Source: Ruminococcus flavefaciens (lineage in GTDB: Bacteria; Bacillota; Clostridia; Oscillospirales; Ruminococcaceae). From it: a stretch of 64,000 nt of DNA. Each line of letters opens with the position of its first letter. Position 1 is the stretch's first letter. Of this stretch, positions 1 through 7,994 are shown in pieces. A program made the translations under genes and the position numbers. The DNA lies in contig SVNH01000003.1 in the NCBI GenBank assembly GCA_015067005.1, positions 1 to 64,000 on the forward strand. Reading direction: 5' to 3'. The notes beneath the pieces were generated by a model. That model saw only the letters and a program-made list of their open reading frames with translations. It did not search any database and was not told the origin of the DNA.

Positions 1-1088
1 TTGATACCTATGCTTGTAACTGTATCAGGAATAACAACATCACCTGAACAAGTTCTGCCGTCAATAAGAATACCATTTACAATAACCAAAGGATTTTCTT
101 TTTGCTTCGATCTAAGCCATGCTGTATCATTAAATGCATTAGCTCCAATACTTGTAACAGTAGCCGGAATAGTAACGGATTCAAGGCTTGTACAAGCTGA
201 AAAAGCACAATCGGCTATTCTTGTAACTGTATCAGGGATAATGACATCTCCCGAACAAGTTCTGCCGTCAATAAGAAAGCCATTTTCAATAACTAAAGGA
301 TTATCTTTTCTTTTAGATTCAAGCCATTTAGTATAATCAAAAGCCTGATTACCAATTCTTGTAACAGAATCAGGTATATTTACTGATTCAAGGCTTGTAC
401 AAACTGAAAAAGCACTATAACCTATGTTTGTAACAGAATCGGGTATATTGATTGATTTGAGAGCGTAACAGTCTTGAAAAGCACAATTTCCTATGCTTGT
501 AACAGTATCAGGTATCGTTACTGATTCAAGGCTTGAACAGCCAAAAAAAGCATCATCACCAATGCTGGTAACTGAATTAGGAATTGTTACTGACGTAAGA
601 TCTGAGCATTCTTGAAAAGTATTTACACTTATGTTTGTAACAGAATCAGGGATAGTTACTGATTTAAGGCTTGTACAGCCAGCAAAAGCACTCTCCCCAA
701 TAAAGGTAACTGAATCGGGGATAGTTATTGATGTAAAACCTAAACAGCCATGAAAAGCCCAATTACCAATGCTTGTGACTGAATCAGGTATAGTTAATGA
801 TGTAAGTCTAAAACAGTATGCAAAAGCAAAGTCGCTTATGATTGTGACCGGTACACCCTCAACCTTGTCTGGTATAATGAAATCTCCTTCTGCATTCTCA
901 TCACATTTAAAGAGTTCAGCATGATCTGCGTAAACATGATAAGTCAGAACACCCTCAGTGACTTCGGTGTATTCTTCCTCAGCGCCTGCCGTTATAACGC
1001 TATCCTTGACGATAGACGCATAATCGGTAAAAGTGCCGCCAATCATAAACGCCGCGAGCATCGCCGCAACGAGTTTTTTCCATTTCAT
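1..1088 (-). CDS. BspA-like leucine-rich repeat surface protein (C-terminus outside window)
   Basis: The minus frame is open from the ATG at 1086-1088 to the window edge, giving about 362 codons with no stop. The N-terminus (MKWKKLVAAMLAAFMIGG) looks like a signal peptide, so the protein is probably secreted. From about residue 70 it is a tandem of roughly 23-residue LRR_5 units of the form SLxSVTIPDSVTSIGxxAFxxC, with two longer units containing WLxSK and DGRTCSGD. Such BspA-type repeats usually mediate adhesion or binding to host or plant surfaces; the ligand cannot be read here. A GGAGG stands 6-10 nt before the ATG. The 3' end, and any anchor or dockerin, is missing. Confidence 0.88.
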   Translation of the reverse strand, partial: MKWKKLVAAMLAAFMIGGTFTDYASIVKDSVITAGAEEEYTEVTEGVLTYHVYADHAELFKCDENAEGDFIIPDKVEGVPVTIISDFAFAYCFRLTSLTIPDSVTSIGNWAFHGCLGFTSITIPDSVTFIGESAFAGCTSLKSVTIPDSVTNISVNTFQECSDLTSVTIPNSVTSIGDDAFFGCSSLESVTIPDTVTSIGNCAFQDCYALKSINIPDSVTNIGYSAFSVCTSLESVNIPDSVTRIGNQAFDYTKWLESKRKDNPLVIENGFLIDGRTCSGDVIIPDTVTRIADCAFSACTSLESVTIPATVTSIGANAFNDTAWLRSKQKENPLVIVNGILIDGRTCSGDVVIPDTVTSIGI

Positions 1089-1123
1089 ATAATTACCTCC
1101 TTGATATCGAAAATTATATGTTC

Positions 1124-1152
1124 ATTTTACCATATATCGCTCGATTTGTCAA
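1124..1152 (-). promoter_or_regulatory. Sigma-A type promoter of the BspA-like gene
   Basis: On the minus strand TTGACA (1147-1152) is followed after 17 bp by TAAAAT (1124-1129). The start codon is about 36 nt downstream of the -10 box. Both boxes and the spacing fit a housekeeping promoter. Confidence 0.7.
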
Positions 1153-1188
1153 TATAATCAAGCCGTGTCTAAGTAAATCACATAAAGA

Positions 1189-1235
1189 ACAGCTGCCGTC
1201 CCCATATAGGGGACGCTTTTATTATCACAGCTGTT
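1189..1235. terminator. Nested hairpin after the relaxase gene
   Basis: A perfect stem GTCCCC/GGGGAC (1198-1203 and 1209-1214) lies inside a second pair AACAGCTG/CAGCTGTT. It sits 57 nt downstream of the relaxase stop. A similar GC hairpin stands at the same place after the second relaxase copy (26330-26346). It could end transcription or insulate the element; the T-rich tail is on the plus side, so terminator function for the minus gene is uncertain. Confidence 0.45.
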
Positions 1236-1271
1236 CATAACAGGAACTCACATATTATTTGTTTGCCTCAC

Positions 1272-1757
1272 TCACGAATCCTTCTTGTCTAAAAATATCA
1301 GAGTACACTTGCATTTGAATAATTTCTCAGCAGCAATTTTGAACTGCTGCATTACACCCCCGGAATTCAGCATCTTTCCGGTCTTATAGCTTACAGAATT
1401 TATCACAAGATGTCCGTGAAGATGTGGACATTCTTCATCCTTTCCGTGCATACCGAAGAAAACCTGGTAATCCGGCAAGAACCAAAGAGCGCTATTTACG
1501 ATATAATTCCATGCAGCCTTTTCATTCTTAATTTCATCATCAAAAGCGATAATAACGTGGAACAGTGGATTGCCGCTTTCTTTGTGAAAGAACCTTCTTA
1601 CATCCACCATCTGTTCCGCTGCTCTTTTAGGATCAAAAGCACATACTCCAAAAGCGCTGTAATTCTTTATATATGGAGAGCGTATGATATATGAACATGT
1701 ATTTCGTATGTACTCGACACCGCCGTAGGTATTACGGATCACTTTAATAACTGCCAA
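1272..1757 (-). CDS. Short relaxase-like mobilization nuclease (copy A)
   Basis: 161 residues. The centre holds HLHGHLVINSV, the histidine-rich motif III of MobA/VirD2-type relaxases (Pfam Relaxase), and FHVIIAFDDE precedes it. An expected catalytic tyrosine near the N-terminus could be among Y11, Y16 or Y23. The protein is much shorter than usual relaxases (300 residues or more) and has no C-terminal helicase or primase part. It overlaps the MobC-like gene by 19 bp, so the two are co-translated. A homologue of the same size is at 26424-26924, so the short length is a family trait and not a truncation. The likely role is oriT nicking for transfer or replication; this is inference. Confidence 0.7.
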   Translation of the reverse strand: MAVIKVIRNTYGGVEYIRNTCSYIIRSPYIKNYSAFGVCAFDPKRAAEQMVDVRRFFHKESGNPLFHVIIAFDDEIKNEKAAWNYIVNSALWFLPDYQVFFGMHGKDEECPHLHGHLVINSVSYKTGKMLNSGGVMQQFKIAAEKLFKCKCTLIFLDKKDS

Positions 1758-2017
1758 AACTCATCAGCCTCCTTCTGTATAGATTCCTTTTGTTCAGCAC
1801 TTGCGCTATCGACTGCTCTATTCAATATATCCTGTAATTTTATCATTGCCTGCGGCGTAATAGAGCTGCTTTCCTTGTCAACAAGATAGCCGATATAGCT
1901 GCTAACCGTCATATTGTTTTCCTTAGCGCTATTTTTGGCTTTTAACAGCTGTTCTTCCGTGAAGCGTATGGACGTAGAGCAGCATTTTTTGTCTTTTTCG
2001 ACTCTTGAACTCCTCAT
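1739..2017 (-). CDS. MobC-like relaxosome accessory protein (copy A)
   Basis: 92 residues. The part CCSTSIRFTEEQLLKAKNSAKENNMTVSSYIGYLV has the pattern of a ribbon-helix-helix DNA-binding protein of the MobC family: a short strand, then two helices with SxYIxxL. It is followed by an acidic helical tail. A strong AAGGAGG precedes the ATG. It is the first gene of a two-gene unit with the relaxase and probably binds the AT-rich gap (2018-2353) as relaxosome protein and autoregulator. The copy at 26912-27184 has the same length and position but is clearly diverged. Confidence 0.65.
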   Translation of the reverse strand: MRSSRVEKDKKCCSTSIRFTEEQLLKAKNSAKENNMTVSSYIGYLVDKESSSITPQAMIKLQDILNRAVDSASAEQKESIQKEADEFWQLLK

Positions 2018-2353
2018 AGTGAAGTTCCTCCTTTGTAGTAGTATAGTATTTCCTTACTAAGAATTGGTTATACTATCTGAATTGACAGTACTTTTATACC
2101 CCTCCAGCAAGGATTACTATATTGTACTACAAAAATTAATATTATCAGATCATATTGCAGGCTTTGAAGTGTGAATTTCCTATTATTTCTATTTTCAAAA
2201 CATATATAATTATTATGAATAATAATTATTCATAATAAAAGCTTTTATTTTTTCTCTGTATACAGGCATTTTCCTTGGATTCTTCTTTTCTATACGTATA
2301 TTATTACTATGATACCATGTTCGTGGTAATCAATTTCAGGAAGGAGGAAGCCT
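2018..2353. promoter_or_regulatory. AT-rich divergent intergenic region, possible oriT or origin (copy A)
   Basis: This 336-bp gap separates mob genes (minus) from the amidoligase cassette (plus). It contains a palindrome with 11-bp arms, TTATGAATAAT and ATTATTCATAA, at 2213-2235. An imperfect inverted repeat GATACCA...TGGTAATC lies at 2311-2331, just before the DUF960 ribosome site. The latter is also present in copy B (27490-27508). Both outward promoters must lie here. Confidence 0.5.
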
Positions 2354-2638
2354 ATGTTCAACAATAAACGTTACCTGACCTGCGGAGTGGACAGCACCAT
2401 ACCGTTAGAATTGCAGCTGTTCCTGTGGAAATGCGTCGATGGACTACCCGAGCCGCGGGATCATTTGCAGATATTTGAACTTAAACAGGTCGGCTGTATG
2501 CAGTCTATTACGCACAGAAGCGAGGAACCGGAATACCGAAAGGTATTCCTGCTCCCGTCTGATGATCCGATAACCGAAAAGCTGTACATCATTGATGACG
2601 GCGACCACAGCACAATGCTGCTTGCAAGTGAATATTAA
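2354..2638 (+). CDS. DUF960 family protein (copy A)
   Basis: 94 residues starting MFNNKRYLTCGVD, with IPLELQLFLW, LQIFELKQVG and EKLYIIDDGDHSTMLL. This is the pattern I know from DUF960, a family of about 100 residues common on Firmicute plasmids and mobile elements, with no established function. The SD site GGAAGGAGG stands 8 nt before the ATG. It is the first gene of the cassette and is separated from the amidoligase by a GC hairpin. Copy B (27532-27816) is very similar and has identical length. Confidence 0.75.
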   Translation: MFNNKRYLTCGVDSTIPLELQLFLWKCVDGLPEPRDHLQIFELKQVGCMQSITHRSEEPEYRKVFLLPSDDPITEKLYIIDDGDHSTMLLASEY

Positions 2639-2645
2639 AACTAAT

Positions 2646-2666
2646 GCCAGCCCGCTATGGGCTGGC
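2646..2666 (+). promoter_or_regulatory. Conserved intercistronic hairpin (copy A)
   Basis: GCCAGCCC (2646-2653) pairs with GGGCTGGC (2659-2666) around a 5-nt loop, 8 nt after the DUF960 stop and 28 nt before the amidoligase ATG. Copy B has the same stem with a changed loop and changed end pairs that still match (27826-27845). No strong T run follows, so it may be a partial terminator or an mRNA processing and stability element that sets the ratio of DUF960 protein to enzyme. Confidence 0.6.
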
Positions 2667-2693
2667 TTTCGCTATTTATGGAGGATTTTTACA

Positions 2694-3803
2694 ATGGAAG
2701 AAAAGAACGGAAATGCACTGTACTGCTCCCACTGCGGAGCACTCATCGGAGAAGATGACGATTATGAGACCATAAACGGTCAGGTCATATGCAAAGACTG
2801 TGAAGAAAGGTATACGACCACCTGTGACCGCTGCGGTGAAATAATATGGACAGACAATAGTTTCGGCGATGAGTATACTACTCTTTGTCGTCACTGCTAT
2901 GAAAACCACTACACAAGATGTTCCTGCTGCGATACCCTGCTTCACGAAGACGATGCTTATCACTTAGACGGATATGATTATTGCAGCGAATGCTATCATG
3001 ATGAAGTTGATAAGAGCCGCAGTATCCACGATTATGGTTACAAACCCGAACCGCTGTTCTACGGCGATAGTTCCAGATATTTCGGCATAGAGCTTGAAAT
3101 AGACGGAGCAGGCAAGGACGGTGATAACGCTGACGAGATACTTGCTATCGCCAACAGAGGTGAGGAACACATCTACATCAAGGGAGACGGATCCCTTGAT
3201 GATGGAATGGAGATAGTTACACATCCAATGAGCCTTGACTACCACAAGAATTATCAGTGGGAAGAGATAATGAAAAAGGCTATATCACTTGGCTATCGCT
3301 CACATCAGACAAGCACTTGTGGACTTCACGTTCATGTCAACAGGAACAGCTTTGGAGATAACCGCGAGGAGCAGGACGAGGTTATCAGTCGCATACTCTT
3401 CTTCGTTGAGACTCACTGGGCGGAACTTCTGAAATTCAGCCGTCGTTCAGAGTATAGTATGAACCGTTGGGCTGCACGTTATGGTTATGAGAAAACCGGA
3501 CGTGAGATACTGGATAAAGCAAAGAAAGGAAACAACGGCAGGTATGCAGCGGTGAACCTGATGAATTATGCGACTATTGAGTTCAGAATGTTCAGGGGTA
3601 CACTCAAGCACAATACACTGATCGCGGCTATTGAGCTTGTGAACGAGATATGTGATCTGGCTATTCACCTGACAGATGACGGTATTGCTAAGATGAGCTG
3701 GTCTGAGTTTGTCGGAACCATAGAAGCACCTGAACTCATAACATATCTCAAAGAACGCAGGTTATACGTCAACGAAAACATCAGTGCCGAGGAGGATCTA
3801 TGA
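2694..3803 (+). CDS. Zinc-ribbon amidoligase, COOH-NH2 ligase family (copy A)
   Basis: 369 residues from the ATG at 2694, chosen because GGAGG stands at 2680-2684; the reading frame is open further upstream. Residues 9-105 hold three zinc modules, each a CxxC pair followed by a second CxxC: CSHC/CKDC, CDRC/CRHC and CSCC/CSEC. The remainder matches Amidoligase_2, a glutamine-synthetase-like fold: FGIELEIDGAG, GDGSLDDGMEIVTHP, CGLHVHVN and TIEFRMFRGTLKHNT give the expected acidic, histidine and arginine ATP/metal ligands. Family members form amide bonds between a carboxylate and an amine with ATP; the substrate is unknown. The next genes (small protein, GATase) are translationally coupled. Confidence 0.85.
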   Translation: MEEKNGNALYCSHCGALIGEDDDYETINGQVICKDCEERYTTTCDRCGEIIWTDNSFGDEYTTLCRHCYENHYTRCSCCDTLLHEDDAYHLDGYDYCSECYHDEVDKSRSIHDYGYKPEPLFYGDSSRYFGIELEIDGAGKDGDNADEILAIANRGEEHIYIKGDGSLDDGMEIVTHPMSLDYHKNYQWEEIMKKAISLGYRSHQTSTCGLHVHVNRNSFGDNREEQDEVISRILFFVETHWAELLKFSRRSEYSMNRWAARYGYEKTGREILDKAKKGNNGRYAAVNLMNYATIEFRMFRGTLKHNTLIAAIELVNEICDLAIHLTDDGIAKMSWSEFVGTIEAPELITYLKERRLYVNENISAEEDL

Positions 3804-3970
3804 TGAGAAATATCCTGAAGAAAATAGCTGCAAGTTCAGCCGGAGATATTATTGCGGTTGCTGCTCTTTTAGCGGCAACTGTCGCCGTTGATATGATAAG
3901 TGAACAGCTCAAGGAGATCGCCGAAAGAAAAAAGAAACCTATGATCGATATATTTCTGAAGGAGGACTAA
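3800..3970 (+). CDS. Small hydrophobic cassette protein (copy A)
   Basis: 56 residues, too short to stand out. The ATG overlaps the amidoligase stop (ATGA), with GGAGG just before it. The sequence is basic at the N-terminus (MMRNILKKIAASS), then has a hydrophobic helix (IIAVAALLAATVAVDMI) and a charged tail. Copy B has a protein at the same position (28984-29175) with the related segment ILAATHLANKVDKVI. It may be a membrane anchor or subunit for the amidoligase; no family recognised. Confidence 0.65.
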   Translation: MMRNILKKIAASSAGDIIAVAALLAATVAVDMISEQLKEIAERKKKPMIDIFLKED

Positions 3971-3972
3971 TT

Positions 3973-4947
3973 ATGTGCAGTTTATTTGGATTTCTCGACT
4001 ATCAGGGCATAGTCCCACACAAAGTTTTGCGGAAACTCACACAGGCGTTAGCAAATGCCGCAGAAGAGAGAGGCACAGACGCTGCCGGAATCAGCTACAT
4101 AAACGAAGGTAAGGTCGTCATTTATAAGCGCCCTAAGCCTGCTCACAAGCTTCATTTCAATCCGCCGGAAGGGACAAGAGCAGTCATGGGACATACCCGT
4201 ATGACTACTCAGGGAAATGAGAAGTTCAACTACAATAACCACCCCTTCGCCGGTATAGCCGGCGATACTTCATTCGCCTTTGCCCACAATGGCGTACTGT
4301 GGAATGATAAGGAACTTCGTAAGGACAAGCTCATACCTGATACCCATATCGAGACTGACAGCTACGCCGCTTGTCAGCTTATTGAGAAGCATGGACAGCT
4401 CAACTTTGACAGTCTTAAATACATGGCTGAAACTGTTGAGGGTAACTTCACCTTCACGGTGCTTGATGACAGCAATAGCTTATACATTATAAAAGGAAGC
4501 AATCCGATGTGCCTGCTCCGTTTCAAGGACATTGGGCTGTATGTGTACGCTTCTACTGAGTCTATTATGAAGAACGCTCTCAGCAGGATAGGATTGCATA
4601 AGTTCGCTCATGAACGTATCAAAACCGAAGAAGGTGATATTCTTTGTATAGACAGGAACGGGAATATCACACGTTCGGAGTTTGAACCTAAGATATATCG
4701 TTCCAAGTACATGAGCTGGTATGATGACTCTTCCTATTATAATATGCACGAAGAGATACTTCTCGCCTACTGTGGCTGCTATGGCGTTGATAGCGAAGAT
4801 GTAGAACTTCTGCTGGAGTACGGCTACACTTGCGATGAAATTGAGGAGATGTTAATGGAGCCGAGTATGCTTCACGAAGCACTTAACGACATCAAGTTCG
4901 GTGCAGGTGAGAGTCTGTACGAGAGCTGTTATGGAGGTATCTGTTAA
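3973..4947 (+). CDS. Class II glutamine amidotransferase (Ntn hydrolase) (copy A)
   Basis: 324 residues. The start MCSLFGFLDYQG puts the catalytic cysteine at position 2, as needed for an N-terminal nucleophile amidotransferase of the PurF/GlmS/YafJ type. Further family motifs: EERGTDAAGISY, GHTRMTTQG, NNHPF, FAHNGVLWN, TDSYAACQLI and GNFTFTVLD. The region after about residue 215 is acidic and not part of the known domain. The enzyme would release ammonia from glutamine, or hydrolyse a gamma-glutamyl bond. There is no synthase domain on the protein, so its partner is probably the amidoligase encoded 170 nt upstream. An SD AAGGAGG precedes the ATG. Confidence 0.85.
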   Translation: MCSLFGFLDYQGIVPHKVLRKLTQALANAAEERGTDAAGISYINEGKVVIYKRPKPAHKLHFNPPEGTRAVMGHTRMTTQGNEKFNYNNHPFAGIAGDTSFAFAHNGVLWNDKELRKDKLIPDTHIETDSYAACQLIEKHGQLNFDSLKYMAETVEGNFTFTVLDDSNSLYIIKGSNPMCLLRFKDIGLYVYASTESIMKNALSRIGLHKFAHERIKTEEGDILCIDRNGNITRSEFEPKIYRSKYMSWYDDSSYYNMHEEILLAYCGCYGVDSEDVELLLEYGYTCDEIEEMLMEPSMLHEALNDIKFGAGESLYESCYGGIC

Positions 4948-5282
4948 TGGGCAAGATCGGGTATATCCGAGTATCGACGGAACATCAGGAGACCGCCCGT
5001 CAGGAAGCTCTGATGAAGCAGTATCAGGTCGAGCGTGTCTTCGCTGAAAAAATGTCAGGCAAGAACGCTGACCGTCCTGAATTGAAGGCTATGCTTGAAT
5101 ATGTCCGCGAGGGCGATACATTATATATTGAAAGTATCAGTAGGCTTGGTCGTTCCACGCGAGATCTGCTCAACATAATAGACGTACTTCAGCGGAAACA
5201 GGTTACTCTTGTCAGCAGTAGGAGATGTAAAGTTGATAGCTTTCATAGAAGAATACGCAGGACTATTTATCAGTCCGATTAG
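4947..5282 (+). pseudogene. Serine resolvase, truncated (copy A)
   Basis: The ATG overlaps the GATase stop. Residues 1-90 are a clear resolvase/invertase catalytic domain: GYIRVSTEHQETARQ with the serine nucleophile, then SGKNADRPELKAML, DTLYIESISRLGRSTRDLL and LQRKQVTLVS. After LVS (about 5213) homology stops and 20-odd unrelated codons follow to a stop at 5282. The C-terminal half of the catalytic domain and the HTH are absent. The break coincides with the start of a helicase fragment on the other strand, so this is a recombination or deletion junction. The enzyme is of a different resolvase subgroup from the one in copy B (30293-30889). Confidence 0.8.
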
Positions 5283-5342
5283 TTCGTCAACATATTCATC
5301 TTGCAGCTTATTAATCTCTATAAAGGCTTCTTGCTTATTCAT
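5213..5342 (-). pseudogene. N-terminal remnant of a DEAD/DEAH-type helicase or type III res subunit
   Basis: On minus, an ATG at 5342 begins MNKQEAFIEINKLQDEYVDE and reaches MKAINFTSPT. NFTSPTG(T/S)GKT is the usual Walker A context of type III restriction Res subunits and related DEAD-box helicases. Here the frame leaves homology straight after SPT, exactly at the junction with the cut resolvase. Only about 43 codons remain. It marks the gene into which, or next to which, the element was joined. Confidence 0.55.
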
Positions 5343-5456
5343 ATTTAGTCACTTCCTCAGAAATAAATCAGGAATATAAGGTCGATTCATACACTATTTC
5401 TTTCATTATACACTATATTTATTATTATTACAAGAAAAAACGCTAAACAAATCGAA

Positions 5457-5506
5457 AAGCCACCAACAGCCATATGGTTTCTATTACATACGTCTGTCAG
5501 TGGCTT
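5457..5506 (-). terminator. Probable terminator of the AraC-type gene
   Basis: AAGCCACcaACAG (5457-5469) pairs with CTGTcaGTGGCTT (5494-5506). On the minus strand the stem is followed by TTTTCG and T-rich DNA, 117 nt after the regulator stop. The rest of 5343-5622 is AT-rich and shows no gene. Confidence 0.5.
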
Positions 5507-5622
5507 ATGCGTTATTATTTCTCTACTTCTATGATAAAGATAATATCCCTTTATATTGTAACATTGCGCCTACACTGATTCAATTCACTAATGAGGAATT
5601 TTTATTACATTTTGTTGACTGC

Positions 5623-7827
5623 TTAGCCGACACTATTCCTGAATTCCAGCGGCGATACTCCGACCTTGCCCTTGAACTGCCGCATAAAATGTGTCGGATT
5701 CTGATAACCGCAGGATACGGCGACCTCATTGATACGCAGATCCGTGTTTTTCAGCAGATTCTTTGCCATGCCAATGCGCGCTGCGATCAGATCGTCGATA
5801 TAACTTATGCCGAAATTTTCTTTGTAGAGCTTTTGGACGTAGCTTTTGCTGATATTCAGCCGTTTTGCAAGTTCACCGAGATTCCAGTCAAGTTCGGGAG
5901 CTTTGTGCATTTCACGCCTGAGTTTTTTCAGTTCACCTATTCCTGCGAAGCCCTTCTCCTTTGGCTGATTTTCGCTGAGAGCGTCCCACAGAACAGAAAT
6001 ACATTTCTCAGCAGGAGCAGTCACATATCCGCAAACATAGTAAGGTTCGGGGAGAAAAGCCGCTGCCGAGCCCTCCTGCATTTTTCGTATCAGGACTTCA
6101 AGCTGAATCATCATTTCCTCTGCATACCGCTCAGGTATATCGCTTGCTTCAAGCGGATACACAACTGCAAACGTCCGCTTGTCAAGACGTGCTGTCTGCA
6201 ACTCACGGCCGGAAATAAGACGTATTGCATTTGCAAGGAGCAGCTCCGATTGCATAACCGTATCAGACAGGATATTTTTGTTTTGCCTGTTCGGAACGGC
6301 CGCAAGCTGAGAGATAGATACAAGCATAATACCATTTCTGACATTGGCTTTTTCCTGTTTTTCGAGATGAATGAGCAGTCCTTTTTTACTTAGCATATCC
6401 GTCATTTTGTCATAGAGCGAAGCTTCCTCGATCTTCCTTTGCAGATATTCCGCATAGAGCCTGTGTCGCAGAAATCTCATACCGTTTGCGACAGCACTCA
6501 TCATATTGAACAGCATTACCGAAACAGTAAAATCATCAGCCTTTTCATATGCAAATCCGCAGTAGCCGAATACCTGTGATGCAGCGTGAAGTGGAAGTAC
6601 ATACAACAGTGTCGGCTTATGTGGCTGAGCGAGTAAAGGCACAATATCATTTGTCGAAAAAACACTTCCCTTTTCACCGGAAGTCCATGCTTTTTTTGAA
6701 ATTGCACAGAGCATTTGCTTCGGGAATGGCTTCGTTGTACATATATCAGGCTGTTCAGGAGAGCTGTCCCAGTCAGGAAGTATGCACATATACAGCGATT
6801 TATAGTTTTTTATGATATGTGCCGTCTGATCAACAATATCAGTAAGCTCCGAAAGAGACTCAACACGGAAAGTCCTTGTTATGACATCGGCATTTATCCG
6901 CATTTCCAGCATATCTGTTGCCTCAGAGTCCTTTTGTATCTGCTCCTGAACGAGCATAGCCGCTGTGTGATAATCCGTCAAACATTCAACACAGGCGCAG
7001 CTTGCGCCGAAAACAATGTGCATAGCTGAATTTTTATCATTCTCAGTTATCCCGATAAGCTTTTCTGTACCGGCTCTGCCCAGCTCAAACATTGCTCCAC
7101 TTATAGTCGTTACAGATGGAAAGTTCGACATTGCACAGAGATGCCCGTCAAAACCGGTAACTATAACATTGTCAGGGACATTGATACCGCCGTTTTTAAG
7201 CATACTGCAAAGTGTGACAGCCATAACGTCGCTTGCACATATAACAGCGTCAGGCAGTTCTCTTTGCTGATGAATGAACTCATTTCCAAGCTCAGCCGCA
7301 CGTTTTTTCCAGAAGTCGCCATAAACGATTTCATATGTACAGTTATGAGCGTCCGCCGAACGGATAAAGCCTGCCATACGCTGTTCGGAATCAGGATTTT
7401 CCTCAGGTCCTGCAAGAAAAACGAGTTTCCTGCAATTATGCTTTTCGATAATGTGGTCTGTAAGTTCGCATACAGCCTCATCCTGCGGTATCGTCACTGT
7501 CTCAAAGCCAAGAGCAGTTCCGCCGAGGTCTATGCAGGGAATGCCAGATTTCCGTATCTTTTCGGAGATGAACTTGCGGACAGTCTCCTTGATGAAATAC
7601 TGCGAAGCAAACAGAATGCCGTCCAGTTCAGCACGTTCAATAAGACAGTAAATGCTCTCCTCGCCTTCCATGATCTCGTTCTGTATGTGAAATTCCAGAC
7701 CGTTTGTTGCAGTCGTCAGGACTACAACATCACAATCCGCAGCATAGGCTGTCCTGAAAATGCCGTCAAGCAGCTCAGTCTGCAAATTGTCAGTTATCGC
7801 AGGTATTATAACACCTATCCGCTTCAT
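5623..7827 (-). CDS. AraC-family regulator with LacI/periplasmic-binding-type sensor domain
   Basis: 734 residues. Residues 1-280 form a Peripla_BP_3-like sugar-sensor domain (MKRIGVIIPAITDNLQ, LDGILFAS, VICASDVMA, VTGFDG), here without the LacI N-terminal HTH. A central part of about 340 residues includes SLYDKMTDMLSKKGLLIHL, which recalls a GGDEF-type fold without the GGDEF signature. The C-terminal 100 residues are an AraC DNA-binding domain (WNLGELAKRLNISKSYVQKLY and INEVAVSCGYQNPTHFMRQFK). It should be a cytoplasmic, sugar-responsive regulator. It is divergent from the dockerin enzymes at 7995-13387, which are plausible targets. SD GGCGGTGAT precedes the ATG. Confidence 0.82.
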   Translation of the reverse strand: MKRIGVIIPAITDNLQTELLDGIFRTAYAADCDVVVLTTATNGLEFHIQNEIMEGEESIYCLIERAELDGILFASQYFIKETVRKFISEKIRKSGIPCIDLGGTALGFETVTIPQDEAVCELTDHIIEKHNCRKLVFLAGPEENPDSEQRMAGFIRSADAHNCTYEIVYGDFWKKRAAELGNEFIHQQRELPDAVICASDVMAVTLCSMLKNGGINVPDNVIVTGFDGHLCAMSNFPSVTTISGAMFELGRAGTEKLIGITENDKNSAMHIVFGASCACVECLTDYHTAAMLVQEQIQKDSEATDMLEMRINADVITRTFRVESLSELTDIVDQTAHIIKNYKSLYMCILPDWDSSPEQPDICTTKPFPKQMLCAISKKAWTSGEKGSVFSTNDIVPLLAQPHKPTLLYVLPLHAASQVFGYCGFAYEKADDFTVSVMLFNMMSAVANGMRFLRHRLYAEYLQRKIEEASLYDKMTDMLSKKGLLIHLEKQEKANVRNGIMLVSISQLAAVPNRQNKNILSDTVMQSELLLANAIRLISGRELQTARLDKRTFAVVYPLEASDIPERYAEEMMIQLEVLIRKMQEGSAAAFLPEPYYVCGYVTAPAEKCISVLWDALSENQPKEKGFAGIGELKKLRREMHKAPELDWNLGELAKRLNISKSYVQKLYKENFGISYIDDLIAARIGMAKNLLKNTDLRINEVAVSCGYQNPTHFMRQFKGKVGVSPLEFRNSVG

Positions 7828-7848
7828 AGAATCACCGCCTTTTTTAGT

Positions 7849-7878
7849 ATTATACTATATTTCAAAGCAGTATGTCAA
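7849..7878 (-). promoter_or_regulatory. Promoter of the AraC-type gene
   Basis: TTGACA (7873-7878) and TATAAT (7849-7854) on minus with 18 bp between them, about 22 nt before the start codon. Confidence 0.7.
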
Positions 7879-7920
7879 TAAAAAGTACACATTATGCAAG
7901 CAATATTGTGTAAAATGTTA

Positions 7921-7949
7921 TTGAATTGGTATATTCATTATGATAATAT
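7921..7949 (+). promoter_or_regulatory. Possible promoter of the dockerin metalloprotease gene
   Basis: TTGAAT (7921-7926), 17 bp, then TAATAT (7944-7949) preceded by TGA, an extended -10 form. It lies 46 bp before the start codon. Weaker than the opposing promoter, which would fit activation by the AraC-type protein. Confidence 0.45.
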
Positions 7950-7994
7950 CTAAGTAACGAATTGTCCGTTTCTAATAACAATGAGGTGATGATC

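Larger units (their letters stand above)
1272..5216. mobile_element. Remnant of a mobilizable element carrying amidoligase cassette copy A
   Basis: This block repeats the gene order of the right part of the tRNA-Ser island (26424-30165): relaxase-like nuclease and MobC-like protein on minus, then DUF960 protein, amidoligase, small protein and GATase on plus. The right end is a cut serine resolvase joined to a cut helicase gene at about 5213-5222. No attachment repeat or integrase belongs to this copy, so I read it as a decayed or recombined element. The left limit lies between 1153 and 1271 and cannot be fixed. Confidence 0.7.

Noticed and set aside
2676-3245. Minus-strand frames opposite the amidoligase
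   Set aside because: Their Ile/Val-rich sequence results from the antisense of zinc and acidic codons; no SD or homology.
5500-6393. Plus-strand frame of 297 codons
   Set aside because: It lies opposite the AraC-type gene, has no SD and no recognisable domain; shadow of the coding strand.
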